Shown: positions 21,876 through 33,251 of the stretch, piece after piece
Layout: each line of letters starts with the position of its first letter
Position numbering within the stretch: the stretch's first letter is position 1
Position numbers and translations under genes: made by a program
Notes under the pieces: generated by a model
What the model was told of the DNA's origin: nothing
The model's database searches: none
The model's input: only the letters and a program-made list of their open reading frames with translations
Origin: Nemophila menziesii
Lineage: Eukaryota > Streptophyta > Magnoliopsida > Boraginales > Hydrophyllaceae
Reading direction: 5' to 3'
Assembly: GCA_029959085.1 (NCBI GenBank)
Contig: JARWIR010000018.1
Coordinates: 20,335,001-20,399,000, forward strand
DNA length: 64,000 nt

Positions 21876-23404
21876 TGGTGTCGCCTAGGGTGTGATAAAA
21901 ATAAGATCAAATTAAGTATGGAAAACTACGCACTCTCACCCTAGACAGGCACAGTACTGCAAGTATTACAGGACGTATGCAAGTTTTAATGATAAGTAGA
22001 GTTCGTTCTCAGGGACTTAAGTGTGTTAATCGCGTAGGAAACAATGACGAGTAAAAGTAAATAATTAAAAGACAGGAAATAAAGCAAATAGGAATTCGAG
22101 AATTAGCAATTAAAACTAAGAAAATAAAGACAATAAAGTAAAAGATAAAGAATATGAGATGAGAAGTATAGCTTAGGTTTTGCTAGTATGCACTAATCCT
22201 TCTAATTCTATCTATAAATCTAGTTCATAAGGGAGAATATTAGCTCTTGGTAATACTTAGTCATGATTCTAAATTCCCCAAGCTTAGACCTTGAGAGCGA
22301 CTAAGGGGGCTACGTCACAACCAAGAAGTGATTTCAAATAGGGTTATCAAACGCCACTAAGGCCCTAAGCAAATACTGCAATCTTGGTGATACGGTGGTT
22401 AAAACAAACCCTAATGACTATCTAGTTAGAAGTATGTTTTGTCAGAATTGCTATCGACACTAGACATTATGTGGTGGTTCAATAGTTAAACACCCTGTCA
22501 AGGAGACCATCTAACTACTATTAAAACAATCCTAAAGTGATCAGTTCTAGGAAAGACATTAAATCAAAACACATAAGCAAATATAAAGTAAGTAGCTAAT
22601 ATCAGATTAAAACATGTAATTCCCAAAGAAACTTAGATAGAAGAATTAGAATTCATAGATTATACATATGCAAAACCCAAACTATGGGAGGTTTAGTTCA
22701 TACCTGATGGAAATAAACTTAAAGAAATTACAAAAGACATCATCTTGCTCTCTACAATAAACTGGAAGAATAAAACCTTAAGAACTAATTACTATGAGGC
22801 AAGGATGATTTACAAGTGATATAAGGGTGTATTTATAGGTGTTTAGAAGACCTAATTCGTTTTCTTGAGGAAGAGTTAAGGTAATGGACTTCTAGCCCAA
22901 CTCAAAATCGTATGGAAATAAAGATAAACACTGCTGCACCGTTTTGAGTGTATCTTCTTCGTTATTGGTCGTATTTTGCTCCACAAGATACCAAAAGAAT
23001 CGCAACAGAATTATCTAGGCCCTTAAGAAGGAAATCATCAGATTCGGCCTATTTCTTAGGTAAAAACGCCTATCTTTGGACGTGTATGCAGAATCCCAGA
23101 TTTAGGCAGCTTTTCCTTTTCCATCTTTTTAGCTTTTCCTTCCTTATCTCCAATTACCATGCAAATCTCTTTCCATAAGTTGTTGTCTTTGACTTGGACT
23201 CTAATTAGGCTCCATAATTATCTTTAAAGCTACACACTAAATAAACAATTAAACCCAATATGCTCTAAAAACATTATTTCTACAAATCAAGACACAAAAC
23301 AGGAAAGTGCACTAACACTCAAGAAAATCGAAACTATTGACTTCTAAATCACTTAAAATGATGTCTCATCTTAACATTAATCTATCACAAATGAGGAGAC
23401 ATCA
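21876..23404 (-). repeat. Element B 5' LTR, 1529 bp
   Basis: On the plus strand it starts TGGTGTCGCC and ends GAGACATCA, the same ends as the LTRs at 29140-30669 and 35024-36547. A TATA-like TATTTATA on the plus strand (22830-22837) marks the minus-strand promoter. It abuts the LINE frame at 23405. Confidence 0.88.
22830..22837 (-). promoter_or_regulatory. TATA box of element B LTR
   Basis: The minus strand reads TATAAATA in the same LTR context as the other gypsy LTR copies. Confidence 0.55.
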
Positions 23405-23409
23405 CAACC

Positions 23410-24665
23410 CAATAGATTCTTTTTTTGAAGCCCAAATTCCAAGAGAAGTTAGCAACTAAACTACTAAGTTTTTGGCACAAGGATTTTGGAAATTCAAAGA
23501 TAGGGATTGTGTAATTCGGTATAGACTACATCACGCCTTTAATTAGTACCTCTTTTCCCCACCAGAGTGGAGTTCAACGACCTAACTGGATAATTTAGAG
23601 ATAAGTCTATCTTTGATATAAATCAAAATTTTGCTTTTAGCTCTTTTTAATGAAAGGGGTATGCCCAGATATTTTTTGAACGACTTTGTATCTTCGATAT
23701 TAAGGAACTCAGACACCTCCTTAATCAAGTTATTAGGGGTACCATTACTGAATAAAATGGATAATTTGCTAAGATTGATCATTTGTATTGAAGCTTGACA
23801 GTAACTTGTATGTCTTTAAAAAAATTAATTTCATTATCATTAATTTTAAGAAAGAAAAAAGCGTAGTCTGCAAACATGAGGTGAGTAAGTTTTTGGCAAT
23901 TCCTAGATAAGTAAATGCCCTTAATATTGTGTTCTTGACAATTAAAATTAATTAGGACCACAAGGCCTTCCGTTAACATAGCAAACAAAAATGGTGTAAG
24001 AGGATTACCTTGTCTAATACCTTGTTCCGGTTTAAATTCCTTCATTCTTTCTCCATTTACTTTTATTTGGTAAGACTCTAATGAAATACAATTGTAGATG
24101 AAATCTCTCCATTTTTCACAGAAGCCCATTTTCTTAAGAATTACCATCAAGAAGTTCCAATTAACTTGATAGTATGCTTTATCCATATCTATCTTAACTA
24201 CCTCAAATCACTTGCTTGATTATCAATTTGTTTTAAGGAAGTATGAAACTTCTTGAGCGATTAAGATATTATCCAGGATACATATTCCTTTAATGAATGC
24301 ATATTGAGTTGGGGCAATAATTGCATCCATGAAAGGTTGGAGTCTAAGCGCAAAAATCTTTGCGATGATCTTGTAACTGAAATTGATGCAAGATATAGGT
24401 CTGTAATCAAGGACTGGTTCTTGGATGTCCCCTTTAGGAATAAGCATAATTAAATAATAGTTGATTTTATTCAAAAGTGTATTATTAATGAAGAAATTCG
24501 GAACCAATTTGTAAATATCATCTTTAAGTGTCCAGAATTCTTGGTAAAAGTTACCTGGAAGACTGTCTGAGCTAGGTGCCTTAGAACCGGAAATACTAAA
24601 AATTGCAGCCCTAACTTCTTCCATACTTGGAATCTTAATGAGATTATCATTCATTTCCTCATTGA
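23410..24665 (-). pseudogene. LINE reverse transcriptase domain
   Basis: Frame 24654-24223: SMEEVRAAIFSISGSKAPSS, LIMLIPKGDIQEPVLDYRPI and YKIIAKIFALRLQP, RT blocks 0-2. Frame 24186-23779: MDKAYYQVNW (first catalytic Asp), GIRQGNPLTPFLF and HLMFADYAFF. Frame 23782-23582: SKLSILFSNG and KYLGIPLS. The catalytic FADD box reads FADY, so the second Asp is lost. Frame breaks lie near 24190-24220 and 23780. RT copies LINE RNA at the nicked target site. This one is inactive. Confidence 0.92.
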
Positions 24666-25500
24666 TTTTGCATGGAGTATGAATCGAAACATCCTCAATA
24701 TTAAACGTTAGATTATTTTTTAATAAATTTATGAAATGTTCTTGAATAATTCTTCAATACGTTTTTGTTTTTCCACCCAATCGCCCTTATCATATTTAAT
24801 ATCACATTTTCGGTTTATGTTCCTTCTCCTTGTAGTGACCTCAAAGAAATAATTGATTTTTTATCGCCTTTCTTGATCCACATGTCTCTCGCCTTATCGT
24901 CCCAAAAAGATTTTTCTTGATTCCACAGATTCTCGACCTTATCTTTGATTTTATCTCAATCTCATGATTATCCATATTTGAATGATCATTTTGGATTTTT
25001 TCGAGCTAACCTTGGTACTTGTTAATCAATTTTTGGTTATTTAAGAACATGTCTCGACTCCATCATGTAAGAGTTAAGCACGTAACATCTCTTTTCATGA
25101 TAAAATCATGTATATTTTTTATTCCTCTGCGTGCATCCCAAGATTGTTGAATGATATCTCTACAATGCTTGTTTTATAACCACCTCAATTCGAATATAAA
25201 ATATTTGTTATAGTAACTTTTAGGGATCTCTCTTTGAAGAATAAAATATTTCTAGATCTAATAGCCTACTGATCTTCCTTTTTCCAGTGATTCTCTAGAT
25301 CCAAACTCAGCTTATCAAAAGCAAATTTATTATTTTTAGAGAATGGCTCATTAAACAGCCTCTCCGTTTGAGCAATGGTTAAATTATTAAGAATTCTATT
25401 GTTAAGAATTCTCTTCCATGCCCAGAGAGTAACATGTTTTTGAGTTCTCTTAAGTTTAATGCCAGATGTTTGAATCCCCCTCAACTGATCCAGAGAAGAA
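24666..25500 (-). pseudogene. LINE segment between endonuclease and RT, decayed
   Basis: Apart from the 25484-25266 frame (KHVTLWAWKRILNN, LSLDLENHWKKED), which fits the spacer upstream of RT block 0, the segment is full of stops. It lies in order between the endonuclease and RT parts. Confidence 0.6.
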
Positions 25501-26300
25501 AATTTCCAAATTGTTTAAATCATTCTACAAAATGAATCATCATGAATCCATCCTTTATCAATCCTAAATCTCTTGTTGATTTTTTTTGGTGGGATACCAA
25601 GATTCAGAATGACTGGGGAGTGGTCAGGTCCTGTAGGGGGAAGTAAAGCACTCCATGAATTAAGGAATTTATCCATCCACTCTTTATTGACCAAAATTCT
25701 TTCAAGCACTTGTTTAATCAGTTGGTTTCCATTTCTCTTGTTAGACCAAGTGAAATTACAGCCCTTAGCTGGTAAATCAAGTAACCCATGTTTATCAATA
25801 AAGCCATTAAACATACTCATATTCCTTTTATTTAAATTGTCAATTTCACCACCTAATTTTTCAAATGGTAATTTAATAAGATTAAAATCTCCCAAAATAC
25901 ACCAAACGCTTCTGTCTATTTTTTTAAATCACCAATTCTTTCAAGAAAACTTTCTGTTTTCGCATCTGCTGTAGGGCCATATACAAATGAGATTTCACAA
26001 ACACCATATTTTGTTCCATCATATGAGCAATGAATTAAGTTCTTCTCAGAACTTATAAGTTTATATTTTTCAGTGTCTTTGACGAAAACAGCTAATCCTC
26101 CAGATAAACCAATAAGATCAACACAAGAAAAAAGGGACATATTCAGCTTTTAACACAAATTAACCCAAAAATCTAATTTGCGTTTAGTTTCAGAAAGAAA
26201 GAGTACCTCTATAAAATGAGTCTTAACCATGTCGATTAGACTCAGCTCTGTCAAGATTGTGCCAGTGCCTTGACAATTTCAAGCTTGTATCATTTATCAT
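25501..26300 (-). pseudogene. LINE endonuclease domain
   Basis: Exonuclease-endonuclease-phosphatase fold that nicks target DNA. In order: NCQGTGT near 26280, LSETKRKLDF near 26190, LSGGLAVFVKD in the 26140-25916 frame, then MGDFNLI at 25895, KGCNFTWSNKRNGN, and GPDHSPVILNL. The essential GDFN and DH motifs are present, while the conserved RLDR motif reads VLERI. Frames change near 25910 and 26145. Confidence 0.88.
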
Positions 26301-26799
26301 CTTGGGGTTGATATTGGTCAAACCTGCAAGCCACTTTAGAGTTCTGAGAATCAAGTCCTTCAAACGATTGTTCATCTTGCCACTTATCAAAAGTATCTTC
26401 ATTATTCAATTTTTCTATGTCCAATGCTTCATCCTTCTCATCTTCATCTCTGATTGAGATGTTAAGAGTTGCTGGAACGATATACACTTCATCTTCTTCA
26501 CTCGGAAGACCTAAATCCTCTGTAACCTTTTTAGTACGGTTTTTATTTCTCTCCAATGACCCGAAGCAAATGTTTTGGTCTGAGTGAATGGTAATTGATG
26601 GGTCAATAATGACATTTGGGCTCAACTTAAAAGGTGGTCCATTGTGCACTTCAATATTTGGGCCACAAAGTTCACGAATCTCCCCTGGGCTTAAGGGTCT
26701 AACATTACCGTAGTGAGCTACCCCAGCTTGACTATTTACGCCCAAGTCAACAGTGGCTAAAGTTAGGAGAGATTGGACCAAATTATTTTTCTTTTCCAC
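26290..26799 (-). pseudogene. LINE acidic linker ORF segment
   Basis: A 169-codon open stretch just upstream of the endonuclease. It is hydrophilic and acidic (residues 90-150 rich in Asp and Glu), with no catalytic motif. By position it is the linker between the ORF1-like nucleic-acid-binding part and ORF2, as in plant L1 elements. It ends at a stop immediately before the endonuclease start. Confidence 0.55.
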
Positions 26800-27690
26800 C
26801 TCAACATCTCCTTCTTCATTTCTTCACGCATTTTTGTTCTTACTTTTCAATGGCCTCTTGAATTTCTTTCTCTGAATATGAGGGCCATTGTTTGCAGCTC
26901 GAAAGAAAACCAGGAAGTCCTTTTTCCTGCTCAGAATACCTATACAATTTCCCAACTAAGTGATCAATTTTATTGGATTATTATTGTTCCTTTCTTCATG
27001 AGATAAAATTCCACTAATATAGCAGACATCAAAAAGCTTCTCATACTTAAATGACACCCAAACTGATTGACCATCTTTAATCTTAAACATAAACCCAGAA
27101 TTTAAAGATTTCTCAATCAAGCAATCAATTTAAACTCTAACAGAGGAATTTTCCTTAAACTTCATTGGATTTGGGAGTTCAATATTAGTGACTTGGCCTA
27201 GTTTGATGAAATTTTCCTAACATTCCCCTCTTTGATAAACAGAGGTGGGATGACATTGATTCTTACCCAGAACGAGGTCATCTCCAGAAGCTTAGGGTTT
27301 AATAAACACTCTTCATATTTTATGAACCAAAACATGAAAATCAAATATATGAAAAGGCCTATTTTTCAACACAATCTCTAATCTTCTTGTTTTTCAAATT
27401 CAACAACATTTAAATTCATACCTCTTTTGTCAATAGAGATACGACCCTTTATACCCTGATATTGGATAATGATTTTCTTAAGATAGCTCATACTGATATT
27501 ACCTGTAGCTAAAATATGAATTAACAGTTTAGGAACATCAAATTTTGCATACACAACTTCTCTATTAGGAGAGAGGTAAAGATATTCTTCCAAATACTCC
27601 ATCCCATCCTCTTTAATGCTCGTCATAAATACCGAGAAGAAGACAAAGATGCAGTAATTAGAAGATAAAGGTGAAAGAGAAGTCAATAAA
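26800..27690 (-). pseudogene. LINE ORF1-like DUF4283/zinc-knuckle region
   Basis: Minus frames read LLEMTSFWVRINVIPPLF near 27260, then FDVCYISGILSHEE near 27030 (a zinc-knuckle-like end), preceded by the 27686-27378 frame with EYLYLSPNREVVYAKFDVPKL. This is the order of the DUF4283 domain and knuckle at the start of plant LINEs. It is frameshifted and inactive. Confidence 0.7.
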
Positions 27691-27845
27691 ACACGAGAAA
27701 GAGATTTTCAGGTATCTAATGTTAGCAAAAGTTATGAAAAAAGGTTCAACTTCATGGATCTAAAAGGAAAGTGGAGGAAGAGGGGTAAAGGGGAGAAGGC
27801 TATCAGATTTGGGTAGGTAAACAGTGGTGATCGGTGCCGGGAAAG

Positions 27846-28059
27846 GAGATAGATATCATTGGTTACAGTACTGATAAGAAGACACGTCATTATCTTCCCA
27901 ATGGATTTAATAAATATGTTGTCCACGATGTGAAAGAGTTAGAAGTTTTGATGATGCACAACATGACTTATTGGAAAGGAAATAGTCGAGCATGGTGGAC
28001 AATTGGATGTTGTGGTAGCTAACAAGTTGGCTAGGTTACGTAGTCAAGAAAACGAGTGA
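27846..28059 (+). pseudogene. RPL32: Processed pseudogene of 60S ribosomal protein eL32
   Basis: The plus frame reads [17 protein letters not shown], then [15 protein letters not shown], characteristic of plant eL32. After a frame change near 27990 it continues [20 protein letters not shown], ending at a TGA (28057-28059) with the usual ENE-type tail. Between MMHN.TY and the last segment about 20 codons of the parent are missing or scrambled, and the N-terminal half is absent or unrecognisable. No introns are seen in the retained part. It is the only host-gene sequence in the window, lying between two LINEs, which fits LINE-mediated retroposition. I saw no TSD or poly-A. Confidence 0.88.
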
Positions 28060-28673
28060 TCGATCACTTGCTGGATTTCATCTCTTATATGTTAGTAGTA
28101 ATTGTGATGAATTTTTCCAAACTAGCCTGATGTTTTTGGTTTGATTTGAAATCTCTTCTCTATAGGATGGATTTCTAAAAGTTATTTCTATTTATACTTA
28201 CACCTTAAACTCCAATAGAATTCAATTACTTTAAAAATTTTAAGATTTTTTAATACCCCATAGTTTTAAGGGAATTTTTAGAATCCTAATTGGATACACC
28301 TAGATTTTAAGAGATTGTTTAAAATCCTAATTGAGTATCCCAAGATTTTAAAAGACTTTATAAAACACTAATTGAATACTAGTCTATTTTTAGAATCCAA
28401 AAAAATCTCATAAACTCTTATTTGAGTATACCCTTTGTTAATTTTCTAATCAGATCTCTTATATTTAAGCATTGATTGGTTCTTTGTTTATATAATGACA
28501 AAAAAACAGATTATGTAAAAATTAATAATTTATGGGGTTTTAACTAAAAAGAATACACATTCAATATAGTTTGGATTTGTTTGGGCAAAAAAGCCATGAA
28601 AATTGTGTACAAATAAGATTCTTCAGCTTTTTTTTACATAATAAGATTCTTCTATTTAATTTGTATTAATATG

Positions 28674-28674
<1 letters not shown>
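28060..28674. other. AT-rich segment with short tandem repeat
   Basis: No gene. The first part may be the 3' UTR of the eL32 copy. A 41-bp repeat occupies 28282-28404. Confidence 0.5.
28282..28404. repeat. Minisatellite, 41-bp period
   Basis: Units start at 28282, 28323 and 28364 with AATCCTAATTGGATAC, AATCCTAATTGAGTAT and AACACTAATTGAATAC. Each is followed by an AGATTTTAA-like half. Degenerate flanking units are likely on both sides. Confidence 0.75.

Positions 28675-28772
<98 letters not shown>
28675..28772. repeat. (TA)n microsatellite
   Basis: About 98 bases of nearly pure TA repeat, lying just past the LINE 3' end. TA runs often grow from LINE tails. Confidence 0.97.
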
Positions 28773-28779
28773 CCTTCTT

Positions 28780-29139
28780 TTAATTTCTTTACAAATAAAA
28801 AAACATACAAGGCTGCCAAAGGTCAGCCAATACCAAGTCTTGGGCTCCTACCTGAAACTGGCCCAAAATATTTTTGGCCCACGCGTTGTGTCGCCTCAAG
28901 AGATAGAAGAAAAACATGTTGACATGCGTTCCTCCAATTGTACCAATCTTAGAGCAGTACGGGCAGATTGGTCACCACGCTGTTGACGGTGACCCTATAC
29001 CTTTAATAATTTCAAGGTTATCTGAACAAACTGTAGTATTCACTCCTAGAATATCCCTACACGTGATGGCAGCATCTAGCGCTGCCATAAATTCTCTTTC
29101 CATTTCCCATTCTACCAAGGAACATTTGGTAGTAATACA
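28780..29139 (-). pseudogene. LINE C terminal fragment (RNase H end)
   Basis: The minus frame reads CSLVEWEMEREFMAALDAAI, CRDILGVNTTVCSDNLEIIKG and FFYLLRRHNAWAKNIL, the second half of a LINE RNase H. It continues the frame cut at 36548 on the other side of the 7.4-kb gypsy derivative, after a one-base frame change. Confidence 0.8.
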
Positions 29140-30669
29140 TGGTGTCGCCTAGGGTGTGATAAAATAACGTATAAAATAAGTGCAAATAAGCACCCTAGAC
29201 TAAGCACAGTTCTGCAAGTATTACAGGACGTATGCAAGTTTTAATGATAAGAAGATTCGTTCCACAGAGACTATGAAAGTTAGGAAGAACTTATGCAAAT
29301 TATCAAGTGCAAATATAAAAAGCTAGAATAATAATACGCAAGAGAAAGAAAGATAAAACGATTTTTATTTGGTTTTTGAATAAGAAAACTAAAATAATAA
29401 ATTAAAGACAGAAAACTAAATAAGCTAAGAACAAATAGTATGATAGTTTAGCCTGAGTTATTAGCAAGTAATCCCCACTAGTTTTGCCGTTCTAAACATG
29501 TAAGGGTGAATCATGTAGTATTTCAATAGTTGGTTTCAGTTGCGCTAGGTAGATTTAAATAGGGTTTACCTGTGTCAATAAGAACCTAAGCAAACTTTTC
29601 CTGCAATTGATTAAATATCAATACACTAAACCATTGGCTATCTAGTGAGGCTGATTTGTCAGATCTAAACCTTATTCTAGAAGTTATGTGCTAATACTAT
29701 AGTTAAATATACCGTTGTCAATGGTTATCTAACTACTATGATGGTAATCCTATACGTTGTACACCGCAAAGAACACAGAATATAAATCCAACACATAAAC
29801 AAAGAAATCAAAACATAAATTCAATTTAAAACATAGAATTACCAAATTAGATAGATGTCAACCAAGCCTAGGGTTCATACATATATGATAAAAACTCAAG
29901 CTAAATATGATTTAGTTCATACTAAGAAAGAAAAGAAAAGAATTACAGAATTGAAGGTTGAAGAAGACATGATTGATGCACATCTTCTTCCAGACTTCTT
30001 TTCTTGTATTATAGCTTCTTCCTGGCTTAAGGTTTAGCCAAGGATCCGTTAGGATCTGCCAGGGATGATTTTATAATGATAAGAAGTTGTATTTATAGTG
30101 TATAGGAAGCCCTAATTCGTTTTATTGAAGGAGAAGGTAAGTAGTGGACTCTTAGCCCAACTCAAATTCTTAACCCTAAAATATGGAATCAACCCCGTTT
30201 TTGTTTTAGTCATAACAGCTTCAATTCATATCCGTTTGACGCGTATGAGTAGTCGAAATTCACCGCCTCGGAAAGATATTTAACTTTTCTCTTGAACGTT
30301 TCTCCAAATTCCTCACCGATTTTGAGATATAAGCTGATTTATGGTCGTGGGTGGTAAAATTCAGATTTGTGGCAGCTTTTCCTTTTCAATATTTTTAGCT
30401 TTTGTTTCCTTATCTTCAATTTCCATGTTTATCCTCTTTCCTTTAGCTCTTGGAAGCAACTTGGGCTCTAATTAATTACCATATATCTTTAAATCTTCAC
30501 ACTAAATAAATAATTAAACCCAATATGCTCTAGAAATAATAAATAATTAATTCAAGACACAAAATAGGAAAGTGTACTAAATCATGAGAAAATCGACCTA
30601 TACTCTAATAAATACACCTAAAATGATGGCTCCAACTAATAATAAATCATCACAAATAGGGAGACATCA
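29140..30669 (-). repeat. TR-GAG copy 1 3' LTR, 1530 bp
   Basis: Plus-strand ends TGGTGTCGCC and GAGACATCA. It pairs with 35024-36547. A TATA-like box on the minus strand lies at 30090-30097. Confidence 0.93.
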
Positions 30670-30684
30670 AGACCCCCAACTCAA
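30670..30684 (-). other. TR-GAG copy 1 polypurine tract
   Basis: The minus strand TTGAGTTGGGGGTCT directly precedes the LTR start TGATGTC. Confidence 0.85.
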
Positions 30685-32398
30685 AGTTGTATCGTCCCGA
30701 TACAATAAAAATAAAGAACAGTAGGGTAGTCAAGAAGAAGAAGTAGGAGGAGAATAAGAACAGAACATAATGAATGATCCTAGAGCATAGTATCTAAAAA
30801 GTCTCATGTATTAATGCTCAGGAAATAATTCACAAATATGCTTAATATATACGTAATCAACAATCCATAAATTCAAGTCAAGATTAAATTCGCAATGCCA
30901 GAAGGAGAGGTCTCAACTTAGTTCGTGCTAATGACTATAGGTTGTTCATAGGTCCTAATGTAGCATCCAATGGTCCACTCACCTACTACCTAAGAGCTCA
31001 ATTGTTTCTCCACCAAGCATTTAGAAATCCTAAGGTCTTTGGTTATAACGTGGCTTAGGGACGGTGTGGTATATTTGGATAAATAAAAAGTGAGTTTTTG
31101 GCTCTCTCCTCACATTCCATCAACGAATCGCCCTAGAGCTTGAGTTTTCACTTGAAGATGTTCTCACTCAACCCAATTTTTGATGCTTTATATGTGCATC
31201 CTCAATTAATCCCAAATAAAACCTTTCATGATGATATACAAATTCCACTTTGCCGGTCCAAATATATATTCTTTTCATATCATTTTTTCTTTTTTATAGC
31301 TATGACCCACTTTTTGATGTTCGAGATATCACGCTATTTTTTTCATATATATATTTTTTATTTTCAAATCTAGCTCGTAGCTTCTTTTTCATTCACTATT
31401 ACCCCGGCAAAGGGTTACAATATTAACTTTTTCATCATCACTAAAATCAAAATTACAATTTCCAAACCCAATGTTCCCTAATAATGAAACCCACCACCCC
31501 AAACTCAAGCTCTAAAAACGACTTGTCTCAGGTTTTGCGATTCGAGTGCGGGTCATATAGATAAGTCCTACAAACTAAGGGTATGGATTATAATTTGGTT
31601 AATAAAAGGCTTTAGAAATGATCAAAGGTGCTAAGAAGGATAAATAAAAACAATAATCAAATAAAAGGGGTGAGAAGGTATAAAAAGGCTTCAAGTGGCT
31701 TCAATATGAAAGAACTGCCTTATTCATACCGGATTTTGTTACTTTTTCACTACTAGTTCATAGATAAGCAGTTTTTCAACTAATTTCAAACCTCACGTTC
31801 TACACACCAAATAACTCTCCCTAAGTTTCAAAGTAACTTCTTAGCATTGCTCATTAACTTTTCTATCTTTTATTTTCTGTTTTCATACATGCATACTAAA
31901 CATATTTGTAACATCTTTCAAAAACATACTACTTACTATCATTAACTTAATTAAATCATGCTCAAATAGGTACACTCGATATATTCTATGCCTATTTCAA
32001 CCCAAAAAAAAAATTAAATTTTATGCAAAAACGAAAGGAAGATGAGGACAACGAATCCCCACCCCCAACTCAAAAGTGAGTCGTGTCCCCATGACTCGGA
32101 AAAGGCTCAATAAAGAAATAAAATTTAAAATTAGCAGAAATATTGCACATAAAGAAATGGTAGGGAAGAAAGAAAAACATACTCTTCAAGGCTATTACCT
32201 CGCCTTATCGACGTTCCAAGTGTTTCTTTATCACCCAACTTCTTATTCGATTTCCGATCAAGACATGTGATCATAGTAGGATATTGCATTAAATAACGAC
32301 ATAAGAGAGACTGAAAAATCGTATCACCTCCTCATAGATCAACTGTGCCACATCCTCTTCTTCTCCTCTCAAAAGACAATTCAAAAAGATAGCATTTT
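30685..32398 (-). other. TR-GAG copy 1 3' non-coding region
   Basis: No ORF with a known motif. It contains two further polypurine-like motifs, at 31490-31508 and 32057-32073 (minus strand), and aligns by eye with element A, copy 2 and copy 3. Confidence 0.75.
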
Positions 32399-33004
32399 TT
32401 AGAACGCCTCACCATGAACGTAGACTAACCCAATCTTTCTTAAATCTTCAAGAATCTTCTTGTATTCTCCTTTAGCAACTTCTTCTTCGAATACTTTCTC
32501 ATAAGAAAAAGGTAGTTCCTTTAATAGTTTCTTTGTAGAAGCTATCATGATCATTGAAGCGTTCTCTTTTTCTTCGGTTGTAGGGTCTTCGATTTGTAGA
32601 GGTTGTGTTGTTTTCTTCACTAAAGCTGGAACCTTTTTGCCCATCGAATCAAACACAGCTAGCTGACCTCTCTTCTCTTGACCTGTTTTACCCTTTGTGT
32701 TGGAACTAGAACTTTTCTTACTTGATTTCTTCTCACTAGAACCCAATACCTTGATTTTCTTCATCTTCCTTACAGTAGATAATGTTTCTGTTCTCTTAAT
32801 CATCTCAATTGACCCCCAACTCAAAGCTTTAACCACTCTTGAAATTGAAACTTGATTATTGGTTGTACAAGCTTTATTTGGGTTACTAAGGTGTTTTAAT
32901 GATGATTCTCTATACGGGTAAGATGGATTTTTCATGGATTGGTATGGATTTAAGAAATTGTTGGATGAATTTCTGAAATTTATGCTTTTGATTCTTGGAT
33001 TCAA
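32399..33004 (-). CDS. TR-GAG accessory ORF, type I (201 aa)
   Basis: An intact 201-codon frame downstream of gag in element sense. It starts with a basic Asn/Ser-rich segment, then KKSSKKSSSSNTKGKTGQEK (residues about 95-115), and a helical acidic end with LKELPFSYEKVFEEEV and ILEDLRKIGLVYVHG. Copy 2 carries the same C-terminal phrases at 62268-62525, with stops. I recognise no domain and no membrane segment. It could be a nucleic-acid-binding accessory protein, but that is only from charge. A polypurine motif (32811-32824) lies inside it, so the real start may be the Met just after that motif. Confidence 0.55.
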   Translation of the reverse strand: MNPRIKSINFRNSSNNFLNPYQSMKNPSYPYRESSLKHLSNPNKACTTNNQVSISRVVKALSWGSIEMIKRTETLSTVRKMKKIKVLGSSEKKSSKKSSSSNTKGKTGQEKRGQLAVFDSMGKKVPALVKKTTQPLQIEDPTTEEKENASMIMIASTKKLLKELPFSYEKVFEEEVAKGEYKKILEDLRKIGLVYVHGEAF

Positions 33005-33251
33005 TGTGTTTTGGTGAGATTTGGGTGGTTGAATCTTCTTTGCAATGATGTGGATAAAGGATTGGATGTGTTTTTCTGGTGATTGGGTAGTGTTTTGATG
33101 TTTAGGGAAGGTCTGATGAAGCTTTAATGGAGTTGGGGGAGGTTTGGAGAAGAAGGAGAAGCTTAAGGATTGAAAAATTCGGACTAGAACTCACCTCCTC
33201 TTCTTTATAACCTTAAAAATGCAATATTTCTCTCTCTCCAGCGGTGTCGGG

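Larger units (their letters stand above)
18965..23404 (-). mobile_element. Ty3/gypsy element B, 5' LTR to protease
   Basis: On the minus strand: LTR 21876-23404, PBS 21851-21869, gag from 21715, then protease to about 18968. Coding stops at the edge of a LINE fragment and no 3' LTR is present, so the 3' half is deleted. The LTR outer edge (23404) cuts a LINE reading frame, so the element inserted into LINE DNA. Confidence 0.88.
23405..27700 (-). mobile_element. Long LINE, 3' end displaced by element B
   Basis: It is read from about 27700 downward: DUF4283-like ORF1 region, acidic linker, endonuclease, RT, and post-RT region. The last LINE codons before the element B LTR read FWG-type landmarks (SWNLGFKKRIYW). 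The LINE tail at 16826-18410 on the other side of element B is a plausible remainder of the same insertion, but deletions prevent proof. Confidence 0.85.

Noticed and set aside
27834..28022. Functional ribosomal protein gene
   Set aside because: Only the C-terminal half is recognisable, with a frameshift and internal loss.
28671..28922. Open frame starting with alternating Ile-Tyr
   Set aside because: It is the TA microsatellite read through into LINE antisense sequence.
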